Numbered from the stretch's first letter, positions 35,476-46,842 are shown. The stretch is DNA of 64,000 nucleotides from Skermanella pratensis (GCF_008843145.1 NZ_CP030265.1:2280001-2344000); one strand, 5' to 3'. The notes: generated by a model not told the origin, from the sequence alone. A program made the numbers and translations.

Positions 35476-35787
35476 ATGGACCACGACTCCAACAAACCCG
35501 AAGCCGCCGACCGTTACACGAGCTTCGCCGGCATCGACTGCGCCGGCAACAGCCGCCGCCTGGTCGAGGCCATCCGACGGCATATCGACGACCCGGCCAA
35601 GACCGACAAATTCTGGGAAGCGTTCAAGGTCAAGCTGGCCCATGCCGAACGGGAGCCGGACAGCCGCAAGGCGGACGAGCTTTGCCTGCTGTGCTCGCAT
35701 GTCTGCTACATCGACGATCTGTTCGAGGAATACGGCGACGAGGAGGGATCGAGGCTGCTGCGGCTGCTCGAGGTCGAATGCTGCTGA
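35476..35787 (+). CDS. cowN: N2-fixation sustaining protein CowN
   Basis: 103 residues from ATG 35476. The sequence DRYTSFAGIDCAGNSRRLVEAIRRHIDDPAKTDKFWEAFKVKLAHAE ... DELCLLCSHVCYIDDLFEEYGDEEGSRLLRLLEVECC matches CowN in length, in the RYxxFxGIDCxGN and RHIDDP motifs and in the terminal ECC. CowN protects Mo-nitrogenase from carbon monoxide and sustains N2 fixation. It implies a diazotroph, although no nif structural genes are in the window. No clear Shine-Dalgarno and no confident NifA or sigma-54 site was found upstream. Divergent from the trp leader, convergent with pccR. Confidence 0.88.
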   Translation: MDHDSNKPEAADRYTSFAGIDCAGNSRRLVEAIRRHIDDPAKTDKFWEAFKVKLAHAEREPDSRKADELCLLCSHVCYIDDLFEEYGDEEGSRLLRLLEVECC

Positions 35788-35809
35788 CGGGAGCCGGCGA
35801 ATCGGCCGG

Positions 35810-37294
35810 TCACCCGACGCCTTCGACCGCCGCTCCCGTGACCACCCCCGCATCGTCCTCGCCCGCCTGGGTGAACAGGTAGGGGACGAAGCTGCGGTGG
35901 TGCTCGTTCACCGTCAGGTGGCTGCCGATCGGCGGGAAGGCCCTTTGCTGGCAGTCCCCGCGCTCGCAGATCCGGCAGCTCACGCCGATCGGGACGGCGG
36001 CGTCGGCGTTGCTGATGTCCAGCCCGGCGGAGTAGACGACCTCCGAGGCGTAGGCCGCCTCGCAGCCGAGGCCGATGGCGAACTGGCGGCTCGGCTTCAG
36101 GTAGGCGCCGGCCCGTTTCGTCACGCTGCGGGCGACGCAGATATAGGCGACTTTGTCCGGCATCCGGGCAAGCTGGACCAGGATCTTGCCCGGCTGGGCG
36201 AAGGCCTCGTGGACGTTCCACAGCGGGCAGGCGCCGCCGAACCGCGCGAAGTGGAACCGCGTGGCGCTGTGCCGCTTCGTGATGTTGCCCGCCATGTCCA
36301 CCCGGACGAAATAGAACGGCACGCCGCGGGCTCCCGGCCGCTGGAGCGTGCTGAGCCGATGGCAGACCTGCTCGAAGCTGACCGCGAAACGGCTCTGGAG
36401 CTGCTCGATGTCGTGGCGGACCGCCCTGGCCTGCGCGGCGAACACCCGGTAGGGCATCACGAGCGCGCCCGCGAAATAATTGGCAAGCCCGACGCGGCAG
36501 ATCGACTTGGCATCCTCGGTGGTGAAGTTCGCCTCGGCGATCAGCTGCTCGATCGTCTCGCTCTGGCCCAGCAGCGCGATCTGGTGCGCCAAGTGGAAGG
36601 CCCGGCTCGGACCGCTCAGCAGGGCCGACAGGAACAGCGTGCCGCTCGCCGGGTCGTAGCGCCGCATCGCCGTTTCGCCGTCGTGGTCGGCGACGATCCT
36701 GATCCGCACGTCGTGGCGGACCTTGAGGTGATTCATCAGGTCGGTCTGCATGTCGGCCTGGCGGAAGCCTTCCTGCTCCGACAGCTTCTCCGCGGCCTCG
36801 TCCAGCGGGCCGACATAATTGTTGGAATAGTGGAAATAGTCCCGCACCTCCTCGTACGGGAACTGCGGCCCGGCCAGCGCCTGCCCGCGCTCGTGGCTCG
36901 ACAGGGTCTCGGCGAGCGACTGGACCCGCTCCTGGAGCTTCTGGTAGGCTTGGTGCAATACCAGCGAACGTCGCGCCAGCTCCGGCGAGGCGGCGGCGGC
37001 GTTGCGCAGCTCCGACATGCCGATCGGCCCGCCGGAGAACAGCGGGTCGGCGAGCGCCTCCCGCAGGTCGGAGACCAGCCGGGCCTCCTCGTCCTCCACG
37101 AATGTCGCGAGATCGATCTCGAAGATGGTTCCGATTCGCAGCAGTACGGGCAGCGTCAGCGGCCGCTGATTGTTCTCGATCTGGTTCAGATAGCTCGGCG
37201 ACAGTTCCAGCAGTTTCGCAAGTGCTGCCTGCGTCAATCCGCGCTGTTCGCGCAGACGGCGCAGCTTGTAGCCGAGAAAAAGCTTCTTTTGCAT
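35810..37294 (-). CDS. pccR: ScfR-family transcription regulator, probable PccR
   Basis: 494 residues. An N-terminal XRE helix-turn-helix (LREQRGLTQAALAKLLELSPSYLNQIENNQRPLTLPVL) is followed by an IrrE/DUF955-like middle domain and a DUF2083-type C-terminal domain with conserved cysteines (GGACPLWNVHEAF, CRICERGDCQQRAFPPIG). These are short-chain fatty acyl-CoA regulators (ScfR; RamB, MccR, PccR). Divergent placement next to pccB makes PccR, the activator/sensor for propionyl-CoA carboxylation described in Rhodobacter, the best specific name. Ligand sensing is family knowledge; identity as PccR is inferred from context. Confidence 0.85.
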   Translation of the reverse strand: MQKKLFLGYKLRRLREQRGLTQAALAKLLELSPSYLNQIENNQRPLTLPVLLRIGTIFEIDLATFVEDEEARLVSDLREALADPLFSGGPIGMSELRNAAAASPELARRSLVLHQAYQKLQERVQSLAETLSSHERGQALAGPQFPYEEVRDYFHYSNNYVGPLDEAAEKLSEQEGFRQADMQTDLMNHLKVRHDVRIRIVADHDGETAMRRYDPASGTLFLSALLSGPSRAFHLAHQIALLGQSETIEQLIAEANFTTEDAKSICRVGLANYFAGALVMPYRVFAAQARAVRHDIEQLQSRFAVSFEQVCHRLSTLQRPGARGVPFYFVRVDMAGNITKRHSATRFHFARFGGACPLWNVHEAFAQPGKILVQLARMPDKVAYICVARSVTKRAGAYLKPSRQFAIGLGCEAAYASEVVYSAGLDISNADAAVPIGVSCRICERGDCQQRAFPPIGSHLTVNEHHRSFVPYLFTQAGEDDAGVVTGAAVEGVG

Positions 37295-37312
37295 ACTAAT
37301 CTATGCCGAAAA

Positions 37313-37367
37313 TTCGCAAGCTTCGCAGTCTTATCATCCCTTTCGGCGAAGCTTTTTGCAAGTTCGC
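37313..37367. promoter_or_regulatory. Cluster of TTYGCAA motifs between pccR and pccB
   Basis: TTCGCAAG (37313), TTCGCAG (37322), GCGAAGC in the opposite sense (about 37346) and TTTGCAAG (37355) with TTCGC directly after. ScfR regulators are known for TTTGCAA-type operators, often as repeats. These lie between the divergent start codons, so control of both genes is plausible. Confidence 0.55.
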
Positions 37368-37544
37368 TCTTTTGTTATGGGACAATCATTGCAACCCTGC
37401 CAACGATGCAAATAAGGTGCGCTGCTGCTCTCGGGTGCCGAAGGCGGGGCTCAGGCGCATGGGTTGCGAAGGCGTGGAGCGCGGTTGTATGGCGCACCGA
37501 CCTGGGGTGCGCGGGCGTGGATTGAACGGGGGAAACGACGGATC

Positions 37545-39077
<1,533 letters not shown>

Positions 39078-39090
39078 AGGCGCGACCACC

Positions 39091-41076
39091 ATGTTCTCCA
39101 AGATCCTTATCGCAAACCGTGGTGAGATCGCCTGCCGCGTCATCAAGACCGCGCGGCGCATGGGCATCAAGACCGTCGCCGTCTATTCCGAAGCGGACTC
39201 CGCGGCGCTGCATGTCGAGATGGCCGACGAGAAGGTCCTGATCGGACCGGCTCCGTCGGCCCAGAGCTACCTGGTCGCCGACCGCATCATCGAGGCGTGC
39301 AGGCGCACCGGTGCCCAGGCCGTGCATCCCGGCTACGGCTTCCTGTCGGAGAAGGCCGAGTTCTGCGAGGCGCTGAAGGCCAACGGCATCACCTTCATCG
39401 GACCCGACGTCCGCGCCATCGCGGCGATGGGCGACAAGATCGAGTCGAAGAAGCTGGCCCACGCGGCCGGCGTCAGCACCGTCCCCGGTTACCTGGGCGT
39501 CATCCCGGACGAGGACGACGCGGTCCGCATCGCCAAGGACATCGGCTATCCGGTGATGATCAAGGCGTCGGCCGGCGGCGGCGGCAAGGGGATGCGAGTC
39601 GCCTGGAACGACGAGCAGGCTCGGGAAGGCTTCCGCTCCGCCCGCAACGAGGCGCGCTCCAGCTTCGCCGACGACCGCGTGTTCGTCGAAAAATACATCG
39701 AGCAGCCGCGCCACATAGAGATCCAGGTGCTGGGCGACGCCTTCGGCAACACCCTGTACCTGGGCGAGCGCGAATGTTCGATCCAGCGCCGCCACCAGAA
39801 GGTCATCGAGGAGGCGCCGAGCCCCTTCATCGACCCTGCGACCCGCAAGGCGATGGGCGAGCAGGCGGTGGCGCTGGCCAAGGCGGTGGAATACAAGTCG
39901 GCCGGAACGGTCGAATTCATCGTAGACGCCAACCGCAACTTCTACTTCCTGGAGATGAACACCCGACTCCAGGTCGAGCATCCGGTGACCGAGCTGGTCG
40001 TGGGACTGGATCTGGTCGAGCAGATGATCCGCGTCGCCGCCGGCGAGAAGCTGAAACTGCGGCAGGAGGACATCGAGCTGAACGGCTGGTCGATCGAGGC
40101 CCGAGTCTATGCCGAGGATCCGACCCGCGGCTTCCTGCCCTCCACCGGCCGGCTGACCCGCTACGTCCCGCCCGCGGAGGACGCGCACACCCGCGTCGAC
40201 ACCGGCGTTTACGACGGCGGCGAGATCAGCATGTTCTACGACCCGATGATCGCCAAGCTGATCAGCCGGGGCGCCGACCGCAACAGCGCGATCCATCACA
40301 TGCGCGAAGCGCTGGACAAGTTCCAGATCCGCGGCGTGGCGCACAACATCAGCTTCCTGTCGGCGCTGATGAACCATTCGCGGTTCGTCGAGGGCCGCCT
40401 GACCACCAACTTCATCGCCGAGGAGTTCCCCGACGGGTTCCATGGCCTGTCGCTCGACACCGACACCAACGAGCGGCTGATGGCGGTCGCGGCCTCCGTG
40501 CAGCGCAAGGTGGAGGAGCGGGCGGCCACCATCAGCGGCCAGATGCCGGGAACCCGCCACAAGGTGGCGCCCGACTGGGTGGTCCGGACCGGGAGGACCA
40601 ACCATCCCTGTACGGTCGAGGCGGTGGACGACGGCTACGACGTGGTCTTCGGCGACAAGAGGTTCGAAGTCCGCTCCGACTGGGAGATCGGCCAGCCGCT
40701 GTGGACCGGCACGGTCAATTACCGGCCCCTGTCGATCCAGCTCGACCGGGTCGGCACCGGTTATCGGCTGATCCATGCCGGGGCCGAGATGAAGGCGCAG
40801 GTGCTGACCCCGCGCGCTTCGCACCTCGCCGAGCTGATGCCCGTCAAGCTGCCGCCCGACATGTCCAAGTTCCTGCTGTCGCCCATGCCCGGCCTGCTTG
40901 CCCGCGTCGCGGTCGAAGTGGGGCAGGAGGTCAAGGCCGGCCAGGAACTGGCCGTGGTCGAGGCCATGAAGATGGAGAACCTGCTGCGCGCCGAGCAGGA
41001 CGGCAAGGTGGCGAAGATCCACGCGGCACCGGGCAGCAGCCTCGCCGTGGACCAGATCATCATCGAGTTCGCCTGA
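39091..41076 (+). CDS. pccA: Propionyl-CoA carboxylase alpha chain (biotin carboxylase + BCCP)
   Basis: 661 residues. Residues about 1-450 are biotin carboxylase with the ATP-grasp loop KASAGGGGKGMRVAW; then comes a linker (BT) domain and a C-terminal biotin-carrier domain with biotinyl Lys627 in VEAMKMENLL. It carboxylates biotin with bicarbonate and ATP for PccB. Starts 13 bases after pccB, clearly one operon; the adjacent bioY would supply biotin for its cofactor. Confidence 0.95.
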   Translation: MFSKILIANRGEIACRVIKTARRMGIKTVAVYSEADSAALHVEMADEKVLIGPAPSAQSYLVADRIIEACRRTGAQAVHPGYGFLSEKAEFCEALKANGITFIGPDVRAIAAMGDKIESKKLAHAAGVSTVPGYLGVIPDEDDAVRIAKDIGYPVMIKASAGGGGKGMRVAWNDEQAREGFRSARNEARSSFADDRVFVEKYIEQPRHIEIQVLGDAFGNTLYLGERECSIQRRHQKVIEEAPSPFIDPATRKAMGEQAVALAKAVEYKSAGTVEFIVDANRNFYFLEMNTRLQVEHPVTELVVGLDLVEQMIRVAAGEKLKLRQEDIELNGWSIEARVYAEDPTRGFLPSTGRLTRYVPPAEDAHTRVDTGVYDGGEISMFYDPMIAKLISRGADRNSAIHHMREALDKFQIRGVAHNISFLSALMNHSRFVEGRLTTNFIAEEFPDGFHGLSLDTDTNERLMAVAASVQRKVEERAATISGQMPGTRHKVAPDWVVRTGRTNHPCTVEAVDDGYDVVFGDKRFEVRSDWEIGQPLWTGTVNYRPLSIQLDRVGTGYRLIHAGAEMKAQVLTPRASHLAELMPVKLPPDMSKFLLSPMPGLLARVAVEVGQEVKAGQELAVVEAMKMENLLRAEQDGKVAKIHAAPGSSLAVDQIIIEFA

Positions 41077-41110
41077 GCGTCGGCGACCCTTGGATTCGAA
41101 AGTGGATGAC

Positions 41111-41701
41111 ATGAAGTCACTCTCCCCGACCCACCCGACCCTGCTCGGCACGCTGGCACCCGGCGGAAGCCTGATCCGCGCTGCGGGGTTCGCGCTCGCC
41201 GGCAGCCTGCTTCTGGCCCTCTCGGCCAAGGCCCAGGTGCCGTTCTGGCCGGTCCCGATGACGATGCAGAGCCTGGTCATCATGATGCTGGGCATGGCTT
41301 ATGGCAGCCGGCTCGCCATGGCGACCGTCCTGCTCTACCTCGCCCAGGGGATGGCCGGCCTGCCGGTCTTCGCCGGCGCCGGCGCCGGGTTCGCCTACAT
41401 GACCGGACCGACCGCCGGTTACCTGCTCGGCTTCGTCGTGGCCGCCGGCCTGATCGGCTGGCTGGCCGAGCGCGGCTGGGATCGCAGCCCGGTCAAGGCC
41501 GTGGCCGCCATGTCGATCGGCCACGCCCTGCTGTTCATTCCCGGCGTCGCCTGGCTTGCCGTGCTGTTCGGGATGGACAAGGCCGTTGCCGTCGGCCTGA
41601 CGCCCTTCGTAGCCGCGACGCTGCTGAAGACCGCCCTGGGCGCCGCACTGATGCACGCCGCCTGGACCGTGGTCGTCCGCCGGTCGCAGAACCGGGACTG
41701 A
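41111..41701 (+). CDS. bioY: Biotin transporter BioY
   Basis: About 196 residues and five to six hydrophobic spans. The BioY signature is clear: ALSAKAQVPFWPVPMTMQSLVIMMLGMAYGSRLAMATVLLYLAQGMAGLPVFAGAGAGFAYMTGPTAGYLLGFVVAA. BioY is the biotin-binding S component of ECF transporters; solitary BioY can work alone. The ATG at 41111 is chosen over an in-frame ATG at 41090. Its position between pccA and the mutase links biotin uptake to propionyl-CoA metabolism. Confidence 0.93.
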   Translation: MKSLSPTHPTLLGTLAPGGSLIRAAGFALAGSLLLALSAKAQVPFWPVPMTMQSLVIMMLGMAYGSRLAMATVLLYLAQGMAGLPVFAGAGAGFAYMTGPTAGYLLGFVVAAGLIGWLAERGWDRSPVKAVAAMSIGHALLFIPGVAWLAVLFGMDKAVAVGLTPFVAATLLKTALGAALMHAAWTVVVRRSQNRD

Positions 41702-41845
41702 TCGGGCATAGGGCGCGCGCCTCCGCCAGGGGGCGCGTTCCTGCATGCTGCGGCACGTAACCGCATGGCCCATTGCCTGTTCTGATACGATACCGTTCCG
41801 AAGACACAGTCGAAAAGACGCTTAGCCGCCCCGGAGGATTGTCCC

Positions 41846-43978
41846 ATGGTCGATTTCCCCAAGAAGACGCTGGCCGACTGGACCGCGCTCGCCACCAAGG
41901 ACACCGGCGGCGCCTCGCCCGACACGCTGGTCTGGGACACGCCGGAGGGCATCCCGGTCAAGCCGCTCTATACCGCCGACGACCTCGCCGGGCTGGAACT
42001 GGAGACCCTGCCGGGGTTCGCGCCGTACACGCGCGGGCCGCGCGCCACCATGTACTCCCACCGGCCCTGGACGATCCGCCAGTATGCCGGCTTCTCCACG
42101 GCGGAGGAGAGCAACAAGTTCTACAAGCAGAACCTCGCGGCCGGGCAGATGGGGCTGTCGGTCGCCTTCGACCTGGCGACCCACCGGGGCTATGACAGCG
42201 ACCATCCGCGCGTGGTCGGCGACGTCGGCAAGGCCGGGGTGGCGATCGACAGTGTCGAGGACATGAAGCTTCTGTTCGCCGACATCCCGCTGGACAAGAT
42301 GACGGTCTCGATGACCATGAACGGCGCCGTGCTGCCGGTCCTGGCGGGCTACATCGTCGCGGCGGAAGAGCAGGGAGTCAGCCAGGACAAGCTGGCCGGG
42401 ACCATCCAGAACGACATCCTCAAGGAGTTCATGGTCCGCAACACCTACATCTACCCGCCGACTCCCAGCATGCGGATCGTCGCCGACATCATCGAGTACA
42501 CGGCGCTGAACATGCCGCGATTCAACTCGATCTCGATCAGCGGCTACCACATGCAGGAGGCCGGAGCGACAGCGGTGCAGGAACTGGCCTTCACCCTGGC
42601 CGACGGGCTGGAATATGTGCGCGCGGCCAAGTCCAAGGGGTTGAAGGTCGATCAGTTCGCGCCGCGCCTGTCGTTCTTCTTCGCGATCGGCATGAACTTC
42701 TTCATGGAGATCGCGAAGCTGCGGGCCGCCCGCCTGCTGTGGGCGCGGCTGATGCAGAAGAATTTCGAGCCGAACGACGCGCGCTCCCTGGCGCTGCGCA
42801 CCCATTGCCAGACTTCCGGCGTGTCGCTGACCGAGCAGGACCCCTACAACAACATCATCCGCACGACGGTGGAGGCCATGGCCGCCGTGCTGGGCGGCAC
42901 CCAGTCGCTGCACACAAACGCCTATGACGAGGCGCTTGGCCTGCCGACCCCGTTCTCCGCCCGTATCGCCCGCAACACGCAGCTAATCATCGCGGAGGAG
43001 ACCGGCATCCCCCACGTGGTCGATCCGCTCGGCGGCTCCTACTACATCGAGGCGCTGACCAACTCCCTGGCGACCCACGCCCAGGCGCTGATCGACGAGG
43101 TCGAAGGGCTGGGCGGCATGACCCGCGCGGTCGAGAGCGGCATGCCCAAGCTGAAGATCGAGGAAGCCGCCGCCAAGCGCCAGGCCCGCATCGACCGGGC
43201 GGAGGAGGTGGTGGTCGGCGTCAACAAGTACCGGGTCGCCAACCCCGAGAAGGTCGACGTGCTGGACATCGACAACACCGTGGTGCGCGAGCAGCAGGTG
43301 GCGCGACTCCAGCGGATCCGGGCGAGCCGGGACGAGGCGGCGTGGCGGGCCTCGCTCGACGCTTTGACCCGGGCGGCGAAGGACGGCAGCGGCAACCTGC
43401 TCGACCTGGCGGTCAAGGCGACCCGCGCCCGGGCGACGGTCGGCGAGATCTCCGACGCGCTGGAGTCGGTCTTCACCCGGCACCGCGCGGTGATCCGCTC
43501 GGTCAGCGGCGTCTACGGCGCGGCGTACGAGGGTGACGAAGGTTTCGCCACGATCCAGCAGGAGGTCAGGACCTTCGCCGAGGAGGAGGGGCGGCGTCCC
43601 CGCATGCTGGTGGTCAAGATGGGACAGGACGGTCACGACCGAGGCGCCAAGGTGATCGCGACCGCCTTCGCGGACATCGGCTTCGACGTCGATGTCGGGC
43701 CGCTGTTCCAGACTCCGGACGAGGCGGCCCGCCAGGCGATCGAGAACGACGTCCATGTCATCGGCGTATCCAGCCAGGCCGCGGGCCACAAGACCCTGGT
43801 CCCGTCGCTGATCGAGGAGTTGAAGAAAGCCGGCTCAGACGACATCATCGTGGTTTGCGGCGGCGTCATTCCGCCCCAGGATTATGATTTCCTGCTGAAG
43901 TCGGGCGTCGCGGCGATCTACGGCCCGGGCACCAACATCCCGAAGGCGGCCCACGAGATCCTTGGATTGCTCCGTTAG
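41846..43978 (+). CDS. scpA: Methylmalonyl-CoA mutase
   Basis: 710 residues, a single-chain mutase. It converts methylmalonyl-CoA to succinyl-CoA with adenosylcobalamin. Visible: the barrel sequence [48 protein letters not shown], and the C-terminal cobalamin-binding [14 protein letters not shown] with [14 protein letters not shown]. It completes the pccBA pathway (propionyl-CoA to succinyl-CoA); the epimerase gene is not in the window. Starts 144 bases after bioY, probably the same operon. Confidence 0.95.
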   Translation: MVDFPKKTLADWTALATKDTGGASPDTLVWDTPEGIPVKPLYTADDLAGLELETLPGFAPYTRGPRATMYSHRPWTIRQYAGFSTAEESNKFYKQNLAAGQMGLSVAFDLATHRGYDSDHPRVVGDVGKAGVAIDSVEDMKLLFADIPLDKMTVSMTMNGAVLPVLAGYIVAAEEQGVSQDKLAGTIQNDILKEFMVRNTYIYPPTPSMRIVADIIEYTALNMPRFNSISISGYHMQEAGATAVQELAFTLADGLEYVRAAKSKGLKVDQFAPRLSFFFAIGMNFFMEIAKLRAARLLWARLMQKNFEPNDARSLALRTHCQTSGVSLTEQDPYNNIIRTTVEAMAAVLGGTQSLHTNAYDEALGLPTPFSARIARNTQLIIAEETGIPHVVDPLGGSYYIEALTNSLATHAQALIDEVEGLGGMTRAVESGMPKLKIEEAAAKRQARIDRAEEVVVGVNKYRVANPEKVDVLDIDNTVVREQQVARLQRIRASRDEAAWRASLDALTRAAKDGSGNLLDLAVKATRARATVGEISDALESVFTRHRAVIRSVSGVYGAAYEGDEGFATIQQEVRTFAEEEGRRPRMLVVKMGQDGHDRGAKVIATAFADIGFDVDVGPLFQTPDEAARQAIENDVHVIGVSSQAAGHKTLVPSLIEELKKAGSDDIIVVCGGVIPPQDYDFLLKSGVAAIYGPGTNIPKAAHEILGLLR

Positions 43979-44094
43979 AAAACCGGCAGCTGCGGCAAAT
44001 CGACATTCAGGCCGGCGGTTGCGGCATTTCAATGTGCCCGGCCGCCGGCCATCGCATGCTCAGGCGACAGTCGCCGCACCAGGAGTTTCCGAGC

Positions 44095-44454
44095 ATGCGC
44101 TTCGCCCTTACCAGCCTCGATCTGGAAACCGTCACTCCCCACGCCGGCCGGTGCCGGAGCTTCCTCGTCTACGAGGCCGAAGCGGGAACGGAGCCGGTCA
44201 AGGTCAAGGACCTGTTCCTTGCGGATGATCAGATTTTCCACGTCTTCGAGGGCGATGGTCCACATCCGCTCGACGAGGTTACCGTCGTGATCACGGGGAA
44301 TGCCCGGGAGAAGTTCATCCGGAAATGCGCGAACCGCGGTATCCACGCCGTCCTGACCTCGGAAATGGACCCGGTCGCTGCGGTCAAGGGGTACTTTGCC
44401 GGCACGCTGCCTGGTCCGGCGCCGCTGCCGGAACAGTGTGATCACGAACACTGA
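44095..44454 (+). CDS. NifX/NafY-like FeMo-cofactor biosynthesis domain protein
   Basis: 119 residues from ATG 44095 after AGGAG. The fold sequence MRFALTSLDLETVTPHAGRCRSFLVYEAEAG ... DDQIFHVFEGDGPHPLDEVTVVITGNAREKFIRKCANRGIHAVLTSEMDPVAAVKGYFAG resembles the dinitrogenase iron-molybdenum cofactor (NifX/NifY/NafY) domain, which binds FeMo-cofactor or its precursor. It is a single-domain protein with no nif genes nearby, so it could belong to nitrogenase assembly or to a related metallocluster carrier. Starts 116 bases after the mutase gene. Confidence 0.78.
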   Translation: MRFALTSLDLETVTPHAGRCRSFLVYEAEAGTEPVKVKDLFLADDQIFHVFEGDGPHPLDEVTVVITGNAREKFIRKCANRGIHAVLTSEMDPVAAVKGYFAGTLPGPAPLPEQCDHEH

Positions 44455-44464
44455 CGGGGTGCGA

Positions 44465-45286
44465 CTATCCGACGGACCGGCCGGCCAGCGTCGGCTTGGC
44501 ATCGCCCGGGCGCGGGGTGAACACGGCCTGGGTGATCGCCCGCTCGATCTGCTCGCGGGTGAACGGCTTCTTGATGACCGGTCCCAGATAGTCGAGGCCG
44601 CGCTGCTTGAGTTCCTCGGCGAACGCCGTCACGAAGATGATCGGCAACGCCCGCGACTCCCGCAGCGCCTGGGCCGTGGTGATGCCGCTGCCACCATGCG
44701 CCAAGCGCAGGTCCATCAGCGCCAGGCTCGGCTGGTTGGCGGCGGCAGTCGCCAGCGCCTCTTCCATCGTGGCGGCGGTGCCGCAGACCTTGTGGCCCAT
44801 GGCCAACACGGTCTCGGTCAGGTCATAGGCAATGATCGCGTCGTCCTCGACGATCAGGATGTTCGCGACCAGCTGTTCGCGCATGGCGTTCTGGGCATGG
44901 CCGAGTGCTTCACGCACCTGCTCCACCGGCACCCCGATCACCTCTGCCGCCTGCGCCGACGGCAATTCCTCCAGGCTGACCAGCAGGAAGACGCGGCGTT
45001 CGAATTCCGGAAGGCTGCTCAGCGCCGCCTCGATCGGGTGCGCGGGCTCCGGCGCCTGGGACGGGCCGGGCTGGGCATCGAACAGGCTGTTGAGCAACGC
45101 ATAAAGCCGGCGCCGCGTTGCCGTTTCCTCGTCGCCTTCCAGGTGATAGCGCTCGGGGTCGGCCAGTGCCGCTTCCACCGCGCGCGTAACCAGATCGTCG
45201 CCGAGCGACGTGGAGCCGGTGAGCGCGCGCCCGTAGCGTCGCATGTACGGCAACTGAGCCATCAGTCTCCGGGCTTGCGCTTCCAT
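44465..45286 (-). CDS. phyR: General stress response regulator PhyR
   Basis: 273 residues. An N-terminal sigma-factor-like domain (about 1-130; GDDLVTRAVEAALADPERYHLEG, LPEFERRVFLLVSLEELPSAQAAEVIGVPVEQVREALG) is fused to a C-terminal receiver (ILIVEDDAIIAYDL, Asp in LALMDLRLAHGG, Lys in VIKKPFTREQ). When phosphorylated, PhyR binds the anti-sigma factor NepR and frees the sigma factor EcfG. No nepR or ecfG lies next to it here, although they are usually adjacent. Convergent with the NifX-like gene. Confidence 0.93.
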   Translation of the reverse strand: MEAQARRLMAQLPYMRRYGRALTGSTSLGDDLVTRAVEAALADPERYHLEGDEETATRRRLYALLNSLFDAQPGPSQAPEPAHPIEAALSSLPEFERRVFLLVSLEELPSAQAAEVIGVPVEQVREALGHAQNAMREQLVANILIVEDDAIIAYDLTETVLAMGHKVCGTAATMEEALATAAANQPSLALMDLRLAHGGSGITTAQALRESRALPIIFVTAFAEELKQRGLDYLGPVIKKPFTREQIERAITQAVFTPRPGDAKPTLAGRSVG

Positions 45287-45642
45287 ATATCCTCCGCAGG
45301 TCCCCTTCCGTTCCTTGAAGGGATGATGTCTGTTTATCCCGCGCGCGGAACGAATTCAAGCCGACTGCGCAAGTGTAGTCCCTGGCCTCATTTTTGAATG
45401 AGCATAAAGAGTAGTGCGGCAAATGATGGTCTCTGCTGCGCTACAGGTTAAGTCTTTTGGGATAGTGCCTGCCGGTTCGGTGCCGACAGAGGCAATTGGC
45501 CGCTGCGTTTCTTGCACGGCGTGATCTCATAAGGGTTTATGATCGTCCTGATCATCAGAAGGTCGGTGAATACCACCGGGTCCACCCATGTCGATTGCGC
45601 GGCATGATTTTCGGTCGGACCGCATCATGACAGGGAGTCACC
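45287..45642. other. Intergenic region between phyR and cytochrome b
   Basis: About 355 bases between divergent genes. I see no nepR-like or ecfG-like gene and no clear EcfG (GGAAC-CGTT) promoter in either direction. An imperfect inverted repeat CATAA-gggt-TTATG lies at 45528-45541. GGGAG before 45643 is the cytochrome gene ribosome-binding site. No gene recognised. Confidence 0.5.
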
Positions 45643-46332
45643 ATGAACGAGTATGATAGGGGCGGCCCAGTGCGGTCCGTCGCAGTCTGGGACTTGCCGG
45701 TGCGCCTGTTCCATTGGCTGCTGGCGGCGGCGGTCGGGACCTCGTGGGCGAGCGGCGAATTCGGCTGGATGCGGATCCATTTCCTCAGCGGCTACCTGAT
45801 CCTGACGCTGCTGCTGTTTCGGCTGGCCTGGGGCTTTGTGGGCAGCAGGTCAGCCCGGTTCAGCGATTTCCTGAAGGGGCCGGGCGCCGCGTTCGCGCAT
45901 CTGCGCGAGTTGAGGTCTTCGGGCAGCCATGGCCACCCCGTGCTTGGCCACAATCCGCTGGGCGGCTGGATGGTCGCGGCACTACTCCTGGTCCTGTCGG
46001 TTCAGGCAGGAAGCGGCCTGTTCACCAGCGACGATATCCTGGTCGACGGGCCGCTGGTCGCCCATGCCGGAAGCGCCGTGGTGAAGCTGCTCAGCACGGT
46101 CCATCGCCTGGCTTTCAACCTGATCCTGGCGATGGTCGCGGTTCACGTCGCCGTCATCGCCGGCTATCTGCTTTTTCGGGGGGAGAACCTCGTCCGGCCG
46201 ATGCTGACGGGGCGCAAGATCGTCCCGGACGGCTTCACCGTCGATCCGCCGCGCCAAGTGGGCCCGCTGCCGGCCGCCCTGGTCGCCTTGATCGCCGTGG
46301 CGCTGGTTGCGGCGCTGGTGACGGCCGCCTGA
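45643..46332 (+). CDS. Di-heme cytochrome b561-type membrane protein
   Basis: 229 residues with about four to five spans. Heme-ligand histidines fit the cytochrome b/b6 (HupC/b561) type: RLFHWLLAAA (His24), VHRLAFNLILAMVAVHVAVIAGYLLF. Such proteins pass electrons through the membrane, for example to or from a soluble cytochrome c. The convergent gene directly downstream encodes a cytochrome c', so the two may form a redox pair although they are on opposite strands. Confidence 0.85.
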   Translation: MNEYDRGGPVRSVAVWDLPVRLFHWLLAAAVGTSWASGEFGWMRIHFLSGYLILTLLLFRLAWGFVGSRSARFSDFLKGPGAAFAHLRELRSSGSHGHPVLGHNPLGGWMVAALLLVLSVQAGSGLFTSDDILVDGPLVAHAGSAVVKLLSTVHRLAFNLILAMVAVHVAVIAGYLLFRGENLVRPMLTGRKIVPDGFTVDPPRQVGPLPAALVALIAVALVAALVTAA

Positions 46333-46386
46333 CCGACCGACGCCGATAGGATGAAACCTCCGGCGCCGGCCGAGCCGGAGAACGGG

Positions 46387-46842
46387 TTATTCCGACCGGT
46401 AAGTGTCGTGGCAGGTCTTGCAGGTTCCGCCGACGGCCCCGAACTGCTTCTGCACCGCCGCCTTGTCTCCGGACGCGACCACCTGGACGAGCTTGGCGGT
46501 TTCGGTTTCGAACGCCTGGGCCTTTGCGGCAAAATCGGGGAAGCTGGTCCAGATCACCGGCTTGGCCTTGGTGTCGCCCTTGTCGGACCCGGCCGGGAAA
46601 AGGCCAGGCACCTGCTTGGCGAAGGAGGCGAGGGACTGCGCCGGGGTGGCGGCGCCACCCAGGTCGGCGCCGTCTTCCAGGATCTTCTTGATGGCTCCCA
46701 TCGCCTTCTTGTTGCCGTCGAAGCCTTCCTTGCGGACCTTCACCGGATCGTCGGCGGCCTGGACGCCGGTGGACAGGATGCCGGCGCCGACCAGGAGCGC
46801 GCCGGCGATGACCGCCACGGCGGCAATGCTGCTCTTCCGCAT
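46387..46842 (-). CDS. Cytochrome c' / c-556 type (class II cytochrome c)
   Basis: 151 residues: signal peptide (MRKSSIAAVAVIAGALLVGAGILSTGVQA), a four-helix mature part, and the heme-attachment motif CKTCH at the C-terminal end (GGTCKTCHDTYRSE), as is standard for class II cytochromes. It is a periplasmic heme protein that binds NO or transfers electrons. Neighbour and probable partner: the cytochrome b561-like protein just before it. Confidence 0.92.
   Translation of the reverse strand: MRKSSIAAVAVIAGALLVGAGILSTGVQAADDPVKVRKEGFDGNKKAMGAIKKILEDGADLGGAATPAQSLASFAKQVPGLFPAGSDKGDTKAKPVIWTSFPDFAAKAQAFETETAKLVQVVASGDKAAVQKQFGAVGGTCKTCHDTYRSE

Noticed and set aside
45310..45314. GGAAC box upstream of phyR (reverse strand)
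   Set aside because: No CGTT-type -10 at 16-17 bases, so not an EcfG promoter.
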